Part shown: piece after piece, positions 43,462 through 53,857 of the stretch
Numbering within the stretch: the stretch's first letter is position 1
Layout of the letters: every line of letters starts with the position of its first letter
Assembly (NCBI RefSeq): GCF_030651755.1
Contig: NZ_JAUSBZ010000152.1
Span: 1-64,000 of the forward strand
Source of the DNA: Phenylobacterium sp.
GTDB lineage: Bacteria; Pseudomonadota; Alphaproteobacteria; Caulobacterales; Caulobacteraceae
Direction of reading: 5' to 3'
DNA length: 64,000 nucleotides
Made by a program: the position numbers and the translations under genes
Notes under the pieces: generated by a model
Seen by the model: the letters and a program-made list of their open reading frames with translations, nothing else
Database searches by the model: none
Told to the model about the DNA's origin: nothing

Positions 43462-44601
43462 ATGAGAGCGCAGATGACCACGACCCAGGACACCCAAGTC
43501 GACGCCGCCCACCGGGCGGTCAGTCCCATCGAAGAGATCATCGAAGAGGCGCGCAACGGCCGGCCCTACATCCTGGTGGACGCCGAGGACCGGGAGAATG
43601 AGGGGGATGTGATCATCCCCGCCCAGTTCGCCACCCCGGCCCAGATCAACTTCATGGCCCGGCACGCCCGGGGCCTGATCTGCCTGTCCATAACGCCTGA
43701 GCGGGCGCGGACCCTGCGCCTGCCGCCGATGACCGCCGACAATGGTTCGGGGCACGGGACGGCCTTCACGGTTTCGGTGGAGGCCCGGGAGGGCGTGACC
43801 ACCGGGATCTCGGCCCAGGACCGGGCCCACACCATCGCCGTGGCGGTGGACCCCACCAAGGGCCCTGACGACATCGTCTCGCCAGGTCACGTCTTTCCCC
43901 TGGTGGCCAAGCCGGGCGGCGTTCTGGTGCGGGCCGGACATACCGAGGCCGCCGTCGACATCTCGCGGCTGGCGGGCCTCAACCCCGCCGGGGTGATCTG
44001 CGAGATCATGCGCGATGACGGGACCATGGCCCGCCTGCCCGACCTCATCGACTTCGCCCGCCTGCACGGCCTGAAGATCGGGACCATCGCCGACCTGATC
44101 GCCTATCGCCGCCGCACTGAGCGGCAGGTGGAGCGGGTGCTGGAGACGCCGTTCGAGAGCGCCTATGGCGCCTTCCGCATGGTCATCTACCGCAACATCC
44201 TCGACCATACCGAGCATGTGGCCCTGACCCGGGGGCGGATCGCCCAGGACGCGCCGACCCTGGTGCGGATGCACCGGGTGGACTTCGCCGCCGACCTGCT
44301 CGCCGCCGCCGGCCCTCGCAAGGACTATGTGCCCCAGGCGCTCAAGGCCCTGGCCGAGCATGAGGGCGCCGCCGCGGCGGTGTTCATCCGCGATTCCAAC
44401 CCCGCCTGGCTGTCGGAACGCTATGGCCAGGATGGCGCGGCCGCGGCGCCGGCCAACACCCTGCGGGACTATGGGGTGGGCGCCCAGATCCTGCTGGACC
44501 TGGGCGTGCGCGACCTGGTTCTGCTCAGCAACGCCGATACGGTGCTGCCGGGCTCCGCGGGCTACGGCCTGAAGATTGTCGGCCGCCGCGCCCTGTCCTG
44601 A
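43462..44601 (+). CDS. ribB: 3,4-dihydroxy-2-butanone-4-phosphate synthase with a degenerate GTP cyclohydrolase II domain
   Basis: Makes the four-carbon riboflavin precursor from ribulose-5-phosphate. The RibB half (residues about 20-220) has VDAEDRENEGD, RHARGLICLSIT, HGTAFTVSVEAREGVTTGIS, and VRAGHTEAAVDISRLAGL. The C-terminal half (about 225-379) has a RibA-like fold trace (RNILDHTEHVALTRG, TLRDYGVGAQILLDLGVRDL) but lacks the three zinc cysteines of real GTP cyclohydrolase II. Such dead fusions are known in alphaproteobacteria. ATGs at 43462 and 43474 are both possible starts. Confidence 0.92.
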   Translation: MRAQMTTTQDTQVDAAHRAVSPIEEIIEEARNGRPYILVDAEDRENEGDVIIPAQFATPAQINFMARHARGLICLSITPERARTLRLPPMTADNGSGHGTAFTVSVEAREGVTTGISAQDRAHTIAVAVDPTKGPDDIVSPGHVFPLVAKPGGVLVRAGHTEAAVDISRLAGLNPAGVICEIMRDDGTMARLPDLIDFARLHGLKIGTIADLIAYRRRTERQVERVLETPFESAYGAFRMVIYRNILDHTEHVALTRGRIAQDAPTLVRMHRVDFAADLLAAAGPRKDYVPQALKALAEHEGAAAAVFIRDSNPAWLSERYGQDGAAAAPANTLRDYGVGAQILLDLGVRDLVLLSNADTVLPGSAGYGLKIVGRRALS

Positions 44602-44613
44602 TATTGGGGCCTC

Positions 44614-45150
44614 TCAGGCCGCCGGGGCGACCGGCGGCTCGCCGTAGACCACCTTGGCCCCCTTGAAGGACCGGGTCTCAGGCGCCGGCAGGCCATTGGC
44701 CTTGATCATGGCCATCAGCTCGTCCTTGCGGGCCTGCATCCGGTCGGCCAGCGCCACCAGATCCACGTCGGTGCGGCGGCACTGGGCGAACATGCCCTCG
44801 GACGGGCGCTCCTCCTCCTTGACGTGGTGCTCGATCTCTTCGGACAGCACCGAGACCTTGGCGTCATAGAAGGCGTCGTCCGGGTCGCCGGCCATCAGCT
44901 CGGCGATCAGCATCTTGGCGCCGTCATGCTCCACATAGCCCTCGTCGAGGAGGTCGTCTTCGATCTTGCCCCGGAAGGTGGGGTAGAAGATCTCTTCCTC
45001 GATCAGGCTGTGCACGGTCAGCTCGGTGCAGATCTTCTCGACGATCTTGGCCTTGCGGTCCTTGGTTGTGGCCTTTTCGAACTGTTCGAACAGGTCCTCC
45101 ACCTCCCGGTGGTCGTCCTTCAGAAGTTTGATGGCGTCGATCTTGGCCAT
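44614..45150 (-). CDS. Hemerythrin-domain protein
   Basis: A 178-residue protein whose first 130 residues form a hemerythrin HHE domain, a four-helix bundle with a di-iron site that binds oxygen or senses oxygen/NO. Ligand motifs are LKDDHREVEDLFEQFE, VHSLIEEEIFYPTF, EHDGAKMLIAEL and EIEHHVKEEE. The C-terminal 40 residues are a linker and basic/aromatic tail. The ATG at 45150 follows GGGAGA. It is divergent from the thioesterase-like gene. Confidence 0.92.
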   Translation of the reverse strand: MAKIDAIKLLKDDHREVEDLFEQFEKATTKDRKAKIVEKICTELTVHSLIEEEIFYPTFRGKIEDDLLDEGYVEHDGAKMLIAELMAGDPDDAFYDAKVSVLSEEIEHHVKEEERPSEGMFAQCRRTDVDLVALADRMQARKDELMAMIKANGLPAPETRSFKGAKVVYGEPPVAPAA

Positions 45151-45372
45151 GGGTGTCTCCCGTTGTCTGGCGTCTTCGCCGTCAACGTCGCCACCGGGGA
45201 TTTGGATGCGCGGACCCTGCGGCGCAGCCGAGAATTGCCAAGGCGGGGGTTTATCAGCCAATCTAGGGGGCGCCGGACGCGGATTTCACGCCGGCTGAAC
45301 CGATTTTTCTCAGTACGGCGGGTCGCCGCCGGATCGTCCATTTCAAGCCCGACCATTTCCGAGCCTCATTTC

Positions 45373-46134
45373 ATGACCCAGATCGTCGTTCCGCGGCAGT
45401 TCCGCGGCCCCCCCGTCACCGCCAATGGCGGCTATATCTGCGGCCTGCTGGCCAAGGCCGTTGGCGGCAAGGGCAGCGCCATGCTGCGCGCCGGCGTGCC
45501 CCTGGACACCGCCGTGGCGCTGGTGACCGGCGAGGACGGCGCCGTCTCGGCGGTGGGCGACCAGGGCCAGGTTCTGGGGGTGGCCAAGCCGGCCAGCGAC
45601 GATCAGATCCCTGCCCCGCCGCCGTCGCCCGGGATCGAGGCCGCCCGCCTGGCCGCGGCCGCCTCGCCCTTCGCCACGCGATCCCTTCACCGGGGCTGCT
45701 TTTCCTGCTGCATCGAACGGGAGGCCGGCGAGGGCCTCGGCGTGCATGTGGGCCAATTGCCGGGCGCCGAGCCCGGGGTCTGCGCCGGCCTGTGGACCCC
45801 GCACGCCAATTTCGCCGGCCCCGATGGGACCATGCCCGACGAGATCACCTGGGGCGCCCTGGACTGCTCGGGATCCATGGCCTGGTGGATCAAGACGGGC
45901 TCGCCGGTGGGCCTGCTGGGCACCATGGCGGGCGAGGTGCTGACGGCGCCCAAGGCCGGCGAGACCTATGTGGTGGTCGCCTGGGCCCGGGAGTCCGAGG
46001 GCCGCAAATTCTTCGCCGGCGTCGCCCTCTATGACGCGGCTGGCGAGGTGGTGGCCAGAAGCGGCCAGATCTGGATCGGCCGCCCGGCCGGCGCCCCGGC
46101 GCCTGCGCCGCTTGCCCCCGCCGCCAGCGCCTGA
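45373..46134 (+). CDS. Hot-dog-fold thioesterase-like protein
   Basis: A 253-residue protein resembling double hot-dog acyl-CoA thioesterase-like families: FRGPPVTANGGYICGLLA at the N-terminus is like the NGGY motif of these proteins, and WGALDCSGSMAWW resembles the second hot-dog LDCP segment. AGETYVVVAWARESEGRKFF and GVALYDAAGEVVARSGQIWIG fit the closing strands. Hydrolysis of acyl-CoA is a guess from fold. The ATG at 45373 is chosen because similarity begins there; the frame is open upstream but that part overlaps the hemerythrin gene. Confidence 0.68.
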   Translation: MTQIVVPRQFRGPPVTANGGYICGLLAKAVGGKGSAMLRAGVPLDTAVALVTGEDGAVSAVGDQGQVLGVAKPASDDQIPAPPPSPGIEAARLAAAASPFATRSLHRGCFSCCIEREAGEGLGVHVGQLPGAEPGVCAGLWTPHANFAGPDGTMPDEITWGALDCSGSMAWWIKTGSPVGLLGTMAGEVLTAPKAGETYVVVAWARESEGRKFFAGVALYDAAGEVVARSGQIWIGRPAGAPAPAPLAPAASA

Positions 46135-46158
46135 AAGCCGCCGGGTCTTCACGGTCTC

Positions 46159-46243
46159 GGGAAAGGAACCGGCCGGGCATTTCCTTTCCCGTAGAACGGG
46201 CCTATACGGAATATTGACAACCGCCCGGCCGAAAGGCCGGGCG
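46159..46243 (+). promoter_or_regulatory. Structured leader with competing pairings upstream of the DUF1013 gene
   Basis: Three inverted repeats lie in the 131-base gap. GGGAAAGGAA (46159-46168) and TTCCTTTCCC (46181-46190) form a perfect ten-base stem. CCCGT and ACGGG (46188-46200) form a small hairpin that shares bases with the first. CGCCCGGCC and GGCCGGGCG around a GAAA tetraloop (46222-46243) form a perfect nine-base stem. The loop of the first, GGCCGGGC (46171-46178), can instead pair with GCCCGGCC (46223-46230) of the third, so two folds exclude each other. A consensus TTGACA sits at 46214-46219 but has no good -10 partner. Confidence 0.45.
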
Positions 46244-46265
46244 CCGTCGTTTCTGGAGTACGGCC

Positions 46266-46901
46266 ATGACCGACATTTTGATGCCCAAGGCGACCGCCGT
46301 CTGGCTGGTCGACAACACCTCTCTGACCTTCGATCAGATCGCCGACTTCTGCGGCCTGCACCCCCTTGAGGTGCGCGGCATCGCCGACGGCGAGGTGGCG
46401 CGCGACATCCGCGGCGCCGACCCGATCGGCAACGGGCAGCTGTCACGGGAAGAGCTGGACGCCGCGCAGGCGAGCCCCGCCTACCGGATGAAGGCCCAGA
46501 AGAGCCGCCACGCCGAGCTGCTCAAGCCGACCAAGAAATCGCCGCGCTATACGCCGGTGTCCCGTCGTCAGGACCGGCCCGACGCCATCGCCTGGTTCCT
46601 GCGCAACCACCCCGAAGTGCCGGATTCGCAGATCGCCCGCCTGCTGGGCACCACCAAGGCGACCATCGACCAGATCCGCAACCGCACCCACTGGAACTCG
46701 GCCAATATCAAGCCGGTGGACCCGGTGACCCTGGGCCTCTCGACCCAGATGGAGCTGGATGGCGTGGTCCGTAAGGCCGCCGACAAGAAGGCCAAGGACG
46801 ACGCCAAGGCGGGAATCGTCGATCCCGACGGTCCGTCCCTGCTGCCGGCCTCAGAGACCGGCGCGGTGGAAGACGTCCCCGTGGCGGCCGAGGAAGACTA
46901 A
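46266..46901 (+). CDS. DUF1013 protein, TrcR-type cell-cycle transcriptional regulator
   Basis: A 211-residue protein of the alphaproteobacteria-specific DUF1013 family, linked in the literature with cell-cycle transcription (TrcR). The N-terminal part MPKATAVWLVDNTSLTFDQI and FCGLHPLEVRGIADGEV is a helix-turn-helix-like module. A second one covers AIAWFLRNHPEVPDSQIARL and LGTTKATIDQIRNRTHWN. The C-terminal 45 residues are lysine- then acid-rich and probably disordered. The ATG at 46266 has TGGAG upstream. The leader is unusually structured (see 46159-46243), and a strong terminator follows. Confidence 0.88.
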   Translation: MTDILMPKATAVWLVDNTSLTFDQIADFCGLHPLEVRGIADGEVARDIRGADPIGNGQLSREELDAAQASPAYRMKAQKSRHAELLKPTKKSPRYTPVSRRQDRPDAIAWFLRNHPEVPDSQIARLLGTTKATIDQIRNRTHWNSANIKPVDPVTLGLSTQMELDGVVRKAADKKAKDDAKAGIVDPDGPSLLPASETGAVEDVPVAAEED

Positions 46902-46910
46902 AGACCCCAG

Positions 46911-46954
46911 AGCGTGATGCTCTAGATCCGAAGGTTGGAGCGCATTCCGCTCCA
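46911..46954. repeat. Intergenic palindromic element (AGAGC...GCTCT type)
   Basis: Two small palindromes in tandem, AGAGC-GTGAT-GCTCT (46911-46925) and GGAGCG-CATTC-CGCTCC (about 46938-46954), between the DUF1013 stop and its terminator. They resemble the AGAGCATGAT-type element near 49433 in the reverse orientation. Confidence 0.6.
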
Positions 46955-46978
46955 GGCTTTCAGGACCCCGAGAATGCG

Positions 46979-47008
46979 AGAGGCCCGCGCGATGCGCGGG
47001 CCTCTTTC
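46979..47008. terminator. Bidirectional terminator between DUF1013 gene and ydcH-like gene
   Basis: Perfect twelve-base stem AGAGGCCCGCGC (46979-46990) and GCGCGGGCCTCT (46994-47005) with a three-base loop, followed by TTCAG. It serves the plus-strand DUF1013 gene and, read in reverse, the minus-strand small gene ending at 47020. Confidence 0.8.
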
Positions 47009-47019
47009 AGTCTGGAGGA

Positions 47020-47193
47020 TCAGTGGGCCTTGCGTTGCAAGGTCTGCATCTCTTCCTTCAGCTTAAGCTTTCGTCGCTTGAGTTCCTGAAGTCGGAGGTC
47101 GTCTCCCGCGGGGCTACGCACTTCGTCCTGGATCGCCTTATCCAAGGTCTGATGGCGAGATCCGAGTTCACGGATGCGGGCTTCAACGGCCAT
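47020..47193 (-). CDS. YdcH family (DUF465) small coiled-coil protein
   Basis: A 57-residue helical protein: MAVEARIRELGSRHQTLDKA followed by a basic helix LQELKRRKLKLKEEMQTL, the DUF465 pattern. It likely forms a short helical hairpin or coiled coil. Function is unknown. The ATG at 47193 has AAGGAGG eight bases upstream, which decides the start. Upstream, CACCCC..GGGGTG near 47235-47250 forms a small hairpin between this gene and ubiX. Confidence 0.85.
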   Translation of the reverse strand: MAVEARIRELGSRHQTLDKAIQDEVRSPAGDDLRLQELKRRKLKLKEEMQTLQRKAH

Positions 47194-47323
47194 AGGTACG
47201 CCTCCTTCAAGGTTTTTCGACACGACACCTGATCACCCCTTCGCCGGGGTGTCAGATCAAATATGATTGCGCAGGGTTGAGTTCGGATTACGGCCGGATT
47301 TTTCAGCGCAGGGGTGAGACCGA

Positions 47324-47953
47324 ATGCCGCAATCTGAGCCGTCCGTCCCGGGTCGTCCCCGACTGGTGATCGGCGTCGCCGGCGCCAGCGGCGTGGCCTA
47401 TGGCCTGCGCGCCCTGGCCGCCTGCCGGGACCTGGGGGTGGAAAGCCATCTGGTCATGAGCCGGGCCGCGGCCCTCACCCTCGCCCAGGAGACCGATCTT
47501 TCGGTGGCCGAGGTCCAGGCCATGGCCGATGTGGCCTATCGCGCGGGCGACGTGGGCGCCGCCATCGCCTCGGGCTCGTTTCCCACCCTGGGCATGCTGA
47601 TCGCCCCCTGTTCGGTGCGGACCATGAGCGAGGTGGCCACCGGCGTGACCTCCTCCCTGATGACCCGGGCCGCCGACGTGACCCTCAAGGAGCGCCGCCC
47701 CCTGGTGCTGATGGTGCGCGAGACTCCCCTGCACCTGGGGCATCTGCGAACCATGGTGAAGCTGGCGGAGATGGGGGCGGTGATCGCCCCGCCCCTGCCG
47801 GCCTTCTACGCCAAGCCGGTCAGCCTGGAGGAGATGGTCGACCAGTCGGTGGGCCGGGCGCTCGATCTGTTTGGCCTGTCCTGGGCCCGGGTGAAGCGAT
47901 GGGGCCAGGACATGGCCATGCCCCCGGCCATGCCCCCGGCCATGGACGACTGA
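47324..47953 (+). CDS. ubiX: Flavin prenyltransferase
   Basis: Makes the prenylated FMN cofactor used by UbiD-type decarboxylases, for instance in ubiquinone synthesis. The 209-residue product has the flavin-binding VIGVAGASGVAYGLRAL, the conserved APCSVRTMSEVATGVTSSLM, LVLMVRETPLHLGHLRTM and PPLPAFYAKP. The last residues repeat PPAM twice, reflecting a short DNA repeat near 47930. No ubiD is in the window. The TIGR02444 gene begins three bases after its stop. Confidence 0.94.
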   Translation: MPQSEPSVPGRPRLVIGVAGASGVAYGLRALAACRDLGVESHLVMSRAAALTLAQETDLSVAEVQAMADVAYRAGDVGAAIASGSFPTLGMLIAPCSVRTMSEVATGVTSSLMTRAADVTLKERRPLVLMVRETPLHLGHLRTMVKLAEMGAVIAPPLPAFYAKPVSLEEMVDQSVGRALDLFGLSWARVKRWGQDMAMPPAMPPAMDD

Positions 47954-47956
47954 GCC

Positions 47957-48502
47957 ATGGACCTCTGGTCCTGGGCCGTGGCCGCCTATGGCCGCCCTGG
48001 TGTTGCGCCGGCCGCCCTCGCCCTGCAGGACGAGCATGGGCAGTGCGTGCCCCTGCTGCTCTGGGGCGCGTTTGCAAGGCCGGCTGACCCTGACGTCATC
48101 GGTGAGGCTGTCAGCCTGGCAAGGACCTGGGAGCGCGCCGCCATCCTGCCCCTGCGCGCCGCCCGCCGGAACCTGAAGTCCCCCCTGCCGGGGGCCGATA
48201 CCGGTCCGCGGGAGGCCCTGCGCGATCAGGTTAAGGCCGCCGAGCTGGCCGCCGAACGTCTGCTGCTGGCCGCCCTGGCGCCCCTGGGGCCAGGCGTGAG
48301 GGATGCGGGGCCGCCCCTGGCCGTCCTCCAGGCAATCGCCAAGGCCTGGGGTCCGACGTCACCGGGGGCGCCGGACGCCCTGAGCGCGGGCCTGACGCGC
48401 CTTTCGGCCGCCCTGTCTCACCCGCCGGATCCCGGCGATCCGGCGGCCGCGATCGGTGACGGATTGAGCGGTCCTTTACCCAGGGCTGGCAAAACAGGAT
48501 GA
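47957..48502 (+). CDS. TIGR02444 (DUF2390) family protein
   Basis: A 181-residue cytoplasmic protein whose N-terminus MDLWSWAVAAYGRPGVAPAA and ALQDEHGQCVPLLLWGAF is diagnostic for the TIGR02444 family. The middle is helical with conserved ARTWERAAILPLRAARRNLK. No biochemical function is established. It directly follows ubiX and probably shares its transcript; a second ydcH-like gene follows 37 bases on. Confidence 0.82.
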   Translation: MDLWSWAVAAYGRPGVAPAALALQDEHGQCVPLLLWGAFARPADPDVIGEAVSLARTWERAAILPLRAARRNLKSPLPGADTGPREALRDQVKAAELAAERLLLAALAPLGPGVRDAGPPLAVLQAIAKAWGPTSPGAPDALSAGLTRLSAALSHPPDPGDPAAAIGDGLSGPLPRAGKTG

Positions 48503-48539
48503 TGCAGCGACGGGGGAACAAGGCCATGGCGGGGGCGGC

Positions 48540-48755
48540 ATGAACGATCTGGGACCCGATCCCGAGGCGCAGCTCCGTGAACGCCTGAGCGCCGCCCGGC
48601 AGGAACACGCCGATCTCGACATCGCCGTGCAGGCGATCAGCGCCATGCCCACCCCAAGCCTGGGGGTTCTGGGGCGCTTCAAGCGCCGGAAACTCGCCCT
48701 GAAGGACGAGATCGCCGCCCTGGAGGATCAGCTGACCCCGGACATCATCGCCTGA
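48540..48755 (+). CDS. YdcH family (DUF465) small protein
   Basis: A 71-residue helical protein: LRERLSAARQEHADLDIAVQ, a short loop, then FKRRKLALKDEIAALEDQL, matching the DUF465 pattern and related to the 57-residue protein at 47020-47193. Likely a coiled coil. It is third in ubiX-TIGR02444-ydcH order. Function unknown. Confidence 0.82.
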   Translation: MNDLGPDPEAQLRERLSAARQEHADLDIAVQAISAMPTPSLGVLGRFKRRKLALKDEIAALEDQLTPDIIA

Positions 48756-48773
48756 GGCCAGGGCTGCCGGCGG

Positions 48774-49127
48774 TCAGTCTATGACCTTGAACCGGCCCTT
48801 TTCGAAAAAGCGCAGCACCTGCTCCAGCTCGTGCCCACGGCGCAGGATCATGCCCCCCTGGCCGATCACCGCCCAGGCCCCCTGGCGCCGCGCCAGGGCC
48901 GGGCGCTTTTCGATGCGATAGAGGGGCGACTCCGCCGCGCGACGGAAGACCGAAAAGGCGCAGGCCTCGTTCCCGGGTTCGATGGAATAGTCCCGCCATT
49001 CGCCGGCGGCGACCATTCGACCATAGAGGTTGAGGAGCCGCTGGAATTCCTGGCGCTGAAAAAAGACGGGGCCGGCCCGGCGTCCGGCGGTCGCGTGGGA
49101 ATCGTTGGCGGACGGATCAGTGGCCAT
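48774..49127 (-). CDS. DUF2794 family protein
   Basis: A 117-residue protein typical of alphaproteobacteria. The core VFFQRQEFQRLLNLYGRMVA, EWRDYSIEPGNEACAFSVFR and RRAAESPLYRIEKRP with a C-terminal GHELEQVLRFFEKGRFKVID spans nearly the whole DUF2794 family. A ribosome- or RNA-linked role cannot be read from sequence; function is unknown. It converges on the ydcH-like gene. Confidence 0.85.
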   Translation of the reverse strand: MATDPSANDSHATAGRRAGPVFFQRQEFQRLLNLYGRMVAAGEWRDYSIEPGNEACAFSVFRRAAESPLYRIEKRPALARRQGAWAVIGQGGMILRRGHELEQVLRFFEKGRFKVID

Positions 49128-49239
49128 CGCCGCAGAGCGTGACTCAATCCGCCGAAGAAATCGAGCCGTGATTGCGGCGGCCCCCGCGCCGCGAAATGAC
49201 CTTATTTCGGTCCTGTCCCCGCCTGCTTAGACCCCGATA

Positions 49240-49394
49240 AATGCATTGTCGGTTGATCGGGACCTCGCGGTTCCGGACCCTGAACAGCCCCCCCAGCCCC
49301 CCTGGGACCCGGGACTCGGTCAGCCGGCGATCTACCCCATCCCCGATTGACGGCCTGCGCGGAGTAGCCCCCCTCCTCTGCGCGGGCCGTTTTC
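49240..49394 (+). ncRNA. Candidate structured small RNA ending at a rho-independent terminator
   Basis: GGTTGATCGGGACC (49251-49264) can pair with GGACTCGGTCAGCC (49312-49325) in 13 of 14 positions, counting G-U pairs. About 25 bases later a fifteen-base stem ends in TTTT. No plus-strand gene lies upstream that would need this terminator: the DUF2794 gene is transcribed away on the minus strand. The 5' end is a guess and no clear promoter was found; GATAAA at 49236-49241 is a possible -10. It did not match SRP RNA, tmRNA or RNase P landmarks. Confidence 0.35.
49350..49394 (+). terminator. Rho-independent terminator
   Basis: ACGGCCTGCGCGGAG (49350-49364) pairs with CTCTGCGCGGGCCGT (49376-49390), with two G-U pairs, followed by TTTCG. 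Orientation is plus strand. Confidence 0.65.
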
Positions 49395-49432
49395 GTTGGG
49401 CGACGCAGGCGTGTCTTGGAGCCTGAGCCAAG

Positions 49433-49467
49433 GATCAGACGGTTCCGTCTGATCGCATCATGCTCTA
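49433..49467. repeat. Intergenic palindromic element (GATCAGACGGTTCCGTCTGATC type)
   Basis: GATCAGACGG and TTCCGTCTGATC form a near-perfect hairpin (perfect arms GATCAGACGG and CCGTCTGATC), followed by GCATCATGCTCTAG. It lies directly 3' of the minus-strand DUF1223 gene. The reverse strand starts AGAGCATGATG, like other AGAGC-type elements in the window. Confidence 0.7.
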
Positions 49468-50193
49468 GCGCGCGGCGGTCTGGGGGCGCGCCATCAGGGT
49501 GGTCTTGGCCTTGGCCGCCAGAATACGGCCGCCTTCCGGGGCCTGGACGATCAGCAGGGTCTCAAGACCCTCTTCGGTGGGCTCAGGCGCCGCATAGGCG
49601 GTGGGCCGGCCCCGCCACTGGCCCAGACGGACGATCTCACGGACCACATTGCGCTGCTCCAGGGTCTGACCCCGGTTCTCGCCCCGGCGCACGACCACCT
49701 GCCGCGGCTTGGGGTCATAGCGCACCAGCCAGACCTCGGCCCCGCCCCGGGGGGCCGGACCAGAGCCCACATCCACCCGGCGCGGGCCGATGAACTGGAT
49801 GTCGGGCGCCGGTCCCTGGCTGCGGGCGGCGTCGTCCAGCAGGTCCTCGACCTTGTCCGGCTCGACCCCCGAGGCCTCGCTCGCCCCGTTGATGACCAGC
49901 TGGGGGGTGTAGGGTTCGCGCAGGGACAGGGGCGCCAGATAGGCCTTCTGCCGCTCGGCGAAGGCTGGCTGGGCGAAGGTGTCGGCCCAGCCCAGATAGT
50001 CCCAGTAGTCGACGGCGAAGGTCAGGGCCACCACACCGGGTCGCTCGGCCAGGCTGTTGACGAAGGTGTTGGCCTCAGCACAGGCCGCGCAGCCCTGGGC
50101 GGTATAGAACTCCACCACCACCGGCGGCTTGGCCGCGGCGGCGACGGCCGGGACCGTCAGGAGGCATAGGGCGGCGAGCAGGGCTCTGATCAT
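49465..50193 (-). CDS. DUF1223 family exported thioredoxin-like protein
   Basis: A 242-residue protein with a Sec signal peptide (MIRALLAALCLLTVPAVAAAA) followed by a thioredoxin-like DUF1223 domain. VVVEFYTAQGCAACAEANTF contains a CxxC pair, and the downstream LTFAVDYWDYLGWADTFAQP, FAERQKAYL and YTPQLVINGA are family hallmarks. It is probably a periplasmic thiol or disulphide-handling protein. The ATG at 50193 is chosen because it gives a clean signal peptide. Confidence 0.87.
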   Translation of the reverse strand: MIRALLAALCLLTVPAVAAAAKPPVVVEFYTAQGCAACAEANTFVNSLAERPGVVALTFAVDYWDYLGWADTFAQPAFAERQKAYLAPLSLREPYTPQLVINGASEASGVEPDKVEDLLDDAARSQGPAPDIQFIGPRRVDVGSGPAPRGGAEVWLVRYDPKPRQVVVRRGENRGQTLEQRNVVREIVRLGQWRGRPTAYAAPEPTEEGLETLLIVQAPEGGRILAAKAKTTLMARPQTAAR

Positions 50194-50301
50194 GGTCGGG
50201 CAATTAAGCCGAGTTGCGGCGCCCGCGCGCCTCAACAAGGTGTGAGCAGAGGTCGACATTGGGTTCGACGTCTCAAAAAAAGCAGTCCCTCATAAAACGT
50301 C

Positions 50302-50334
50302 AAAAGGGGGCCGCGGCGACCGCGACCCCCCTTT
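50302..50334. terminator. Bidirectional terminator at the 3' end of acnA
   Basis: AAAAGGGGGCCGCGG (50302-50316) faces CCGCGACCCCCCTTTT (50320-50334 region), with a short loop. The A-run on one side and T-run on the other make it work in both directions. It lies 20 bases past the acnA stop on the minus strand. Confidence 0.78.
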
Positions 50335-50355
50335 TCGTTGTCAGGCGCGATGCGC

Positions 50356-53046
<2,691 letters not shown>

Positions 53047-53257
53047 CCTAAAGGATCCTCTCTCTGTTCACGGCCGTTCATCTACCGCCCCCGGGATCGC
53101 GCGCTCAAAGAGGCGGACACACAGCGTCCGTCCCCGCGCCGCGTACGCCCCCTCGGGTGGCGACGGCCGCGGCTGTCATAGACCCGGCCGCGAGCCTCGT
53201 CCATGCGAGGCGTGAGGTCATTTTGCGGCCTCTTCTTTACTTTGCGGGGGGCCGCCC

Positions 53258-53857
53258 ATGATCCCAGAGGTTTCGATTCAGTCCCTGGCCCTGTCCCGCG
53301 GGGGCCGCCAGTTGTTTTCGCGACTTATTCTCAAGTTAAGTCCGGGGGAAGCGATCGCCCTCATCGGGCGCAACGGCGCGGGAAAAACCAGTCTTTTGAG
53401 AGCTATAGCCGGCCTGATCAACCCCGATGAGGGGGAGATCGCCTTTGGCGGCGTCGAGCCCGCCGAGGCGCGGGAGGCCATTCATCTCCTTGGACATCTG
53501 GACGGCCTGAAGTCTTCGCGGACGGCCCGGGACGAACTGGCCTTCTGGACCGGTTTCGGCGGCGGCGCGCCCGCCGCCGTGGAGGCCGCCGCGGCCCGCC
53601 TGGAGCTGATCCCCCTGCTGGATCTGGAGGTGCGGCGCCTGTCGGCCGGGCAGAGGCGAAGGCTGGCCCTGGCCCGCCTGCTGGCCGCGCCCCGACCGCT
53701 CTGGCTGCTGGACGAGCCCTTGAGCCCCCTGGACGCCGAATGGCGCGGCCGGTTCGGAGAGATCATGGGCGAGCATCTGGCCACGGGCGGCATGATCCTG
53801 GCCGCGGTCCACGACCCCCTGCCGCTGGCGACCCGCACGGTGGAGGTCGGCCGATGA
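53258..53857 (+). CDS. ccmA: Haem exporter ATP-binding protein
   Basis: ATPase of the CcmABCD system of cytochrome c maturation, which loads haem on CcmE in the periplasm. The 199-residue product has Walker [17 protein letters not shown], the CcmA-type segment [19 protein letters not shown], signature [16 protein letters not shown] and Walker [13 protein letters not shown]. ccmB starts four bases before its stop, as ATGA. Confidence 0.93.
   Translation: MIPEVSIQSLALSRGGRQLFSRLILKLSPGEAIALIGRNGAGKTSLLRAIAGLINPDEGEIAFGGVEPAEAREAIHLLGHLDGLKSSRTARDELAFWTGFGGGAPAAVEAAAARLELIPLLDLEVRRLSAGQRRRLALARLLAAPRPLWLLDEPLSPLDAEWRGRFGEIMGEHLATGGMILAAVHDPLPLATRTVEVGR

Larger units (their letters stand above)
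49128..49464. other. Intergenic region between DUF2794 and DUF1223 genes
   Basis: About 337 bases with no supportable protein gene. It contains the DUF2794 promoter side (49128-49240), a strongly paired segment (49251-49325), a rho-independent terminator read on the plus strand (49350-49394), and a palindromic repeat (49433-49467). The order suggests a plus-strand small RNA. Confidence 0.5.

Noticed and set aside
49240-49394. SRP RNA or 6S RNA as the identity of the structured segment
   Set aside because: The SRP apical GGAAGCAGC-type loop is absent and I could not lay out a 6S-like central bubble; it is left as an unassigned candidate.
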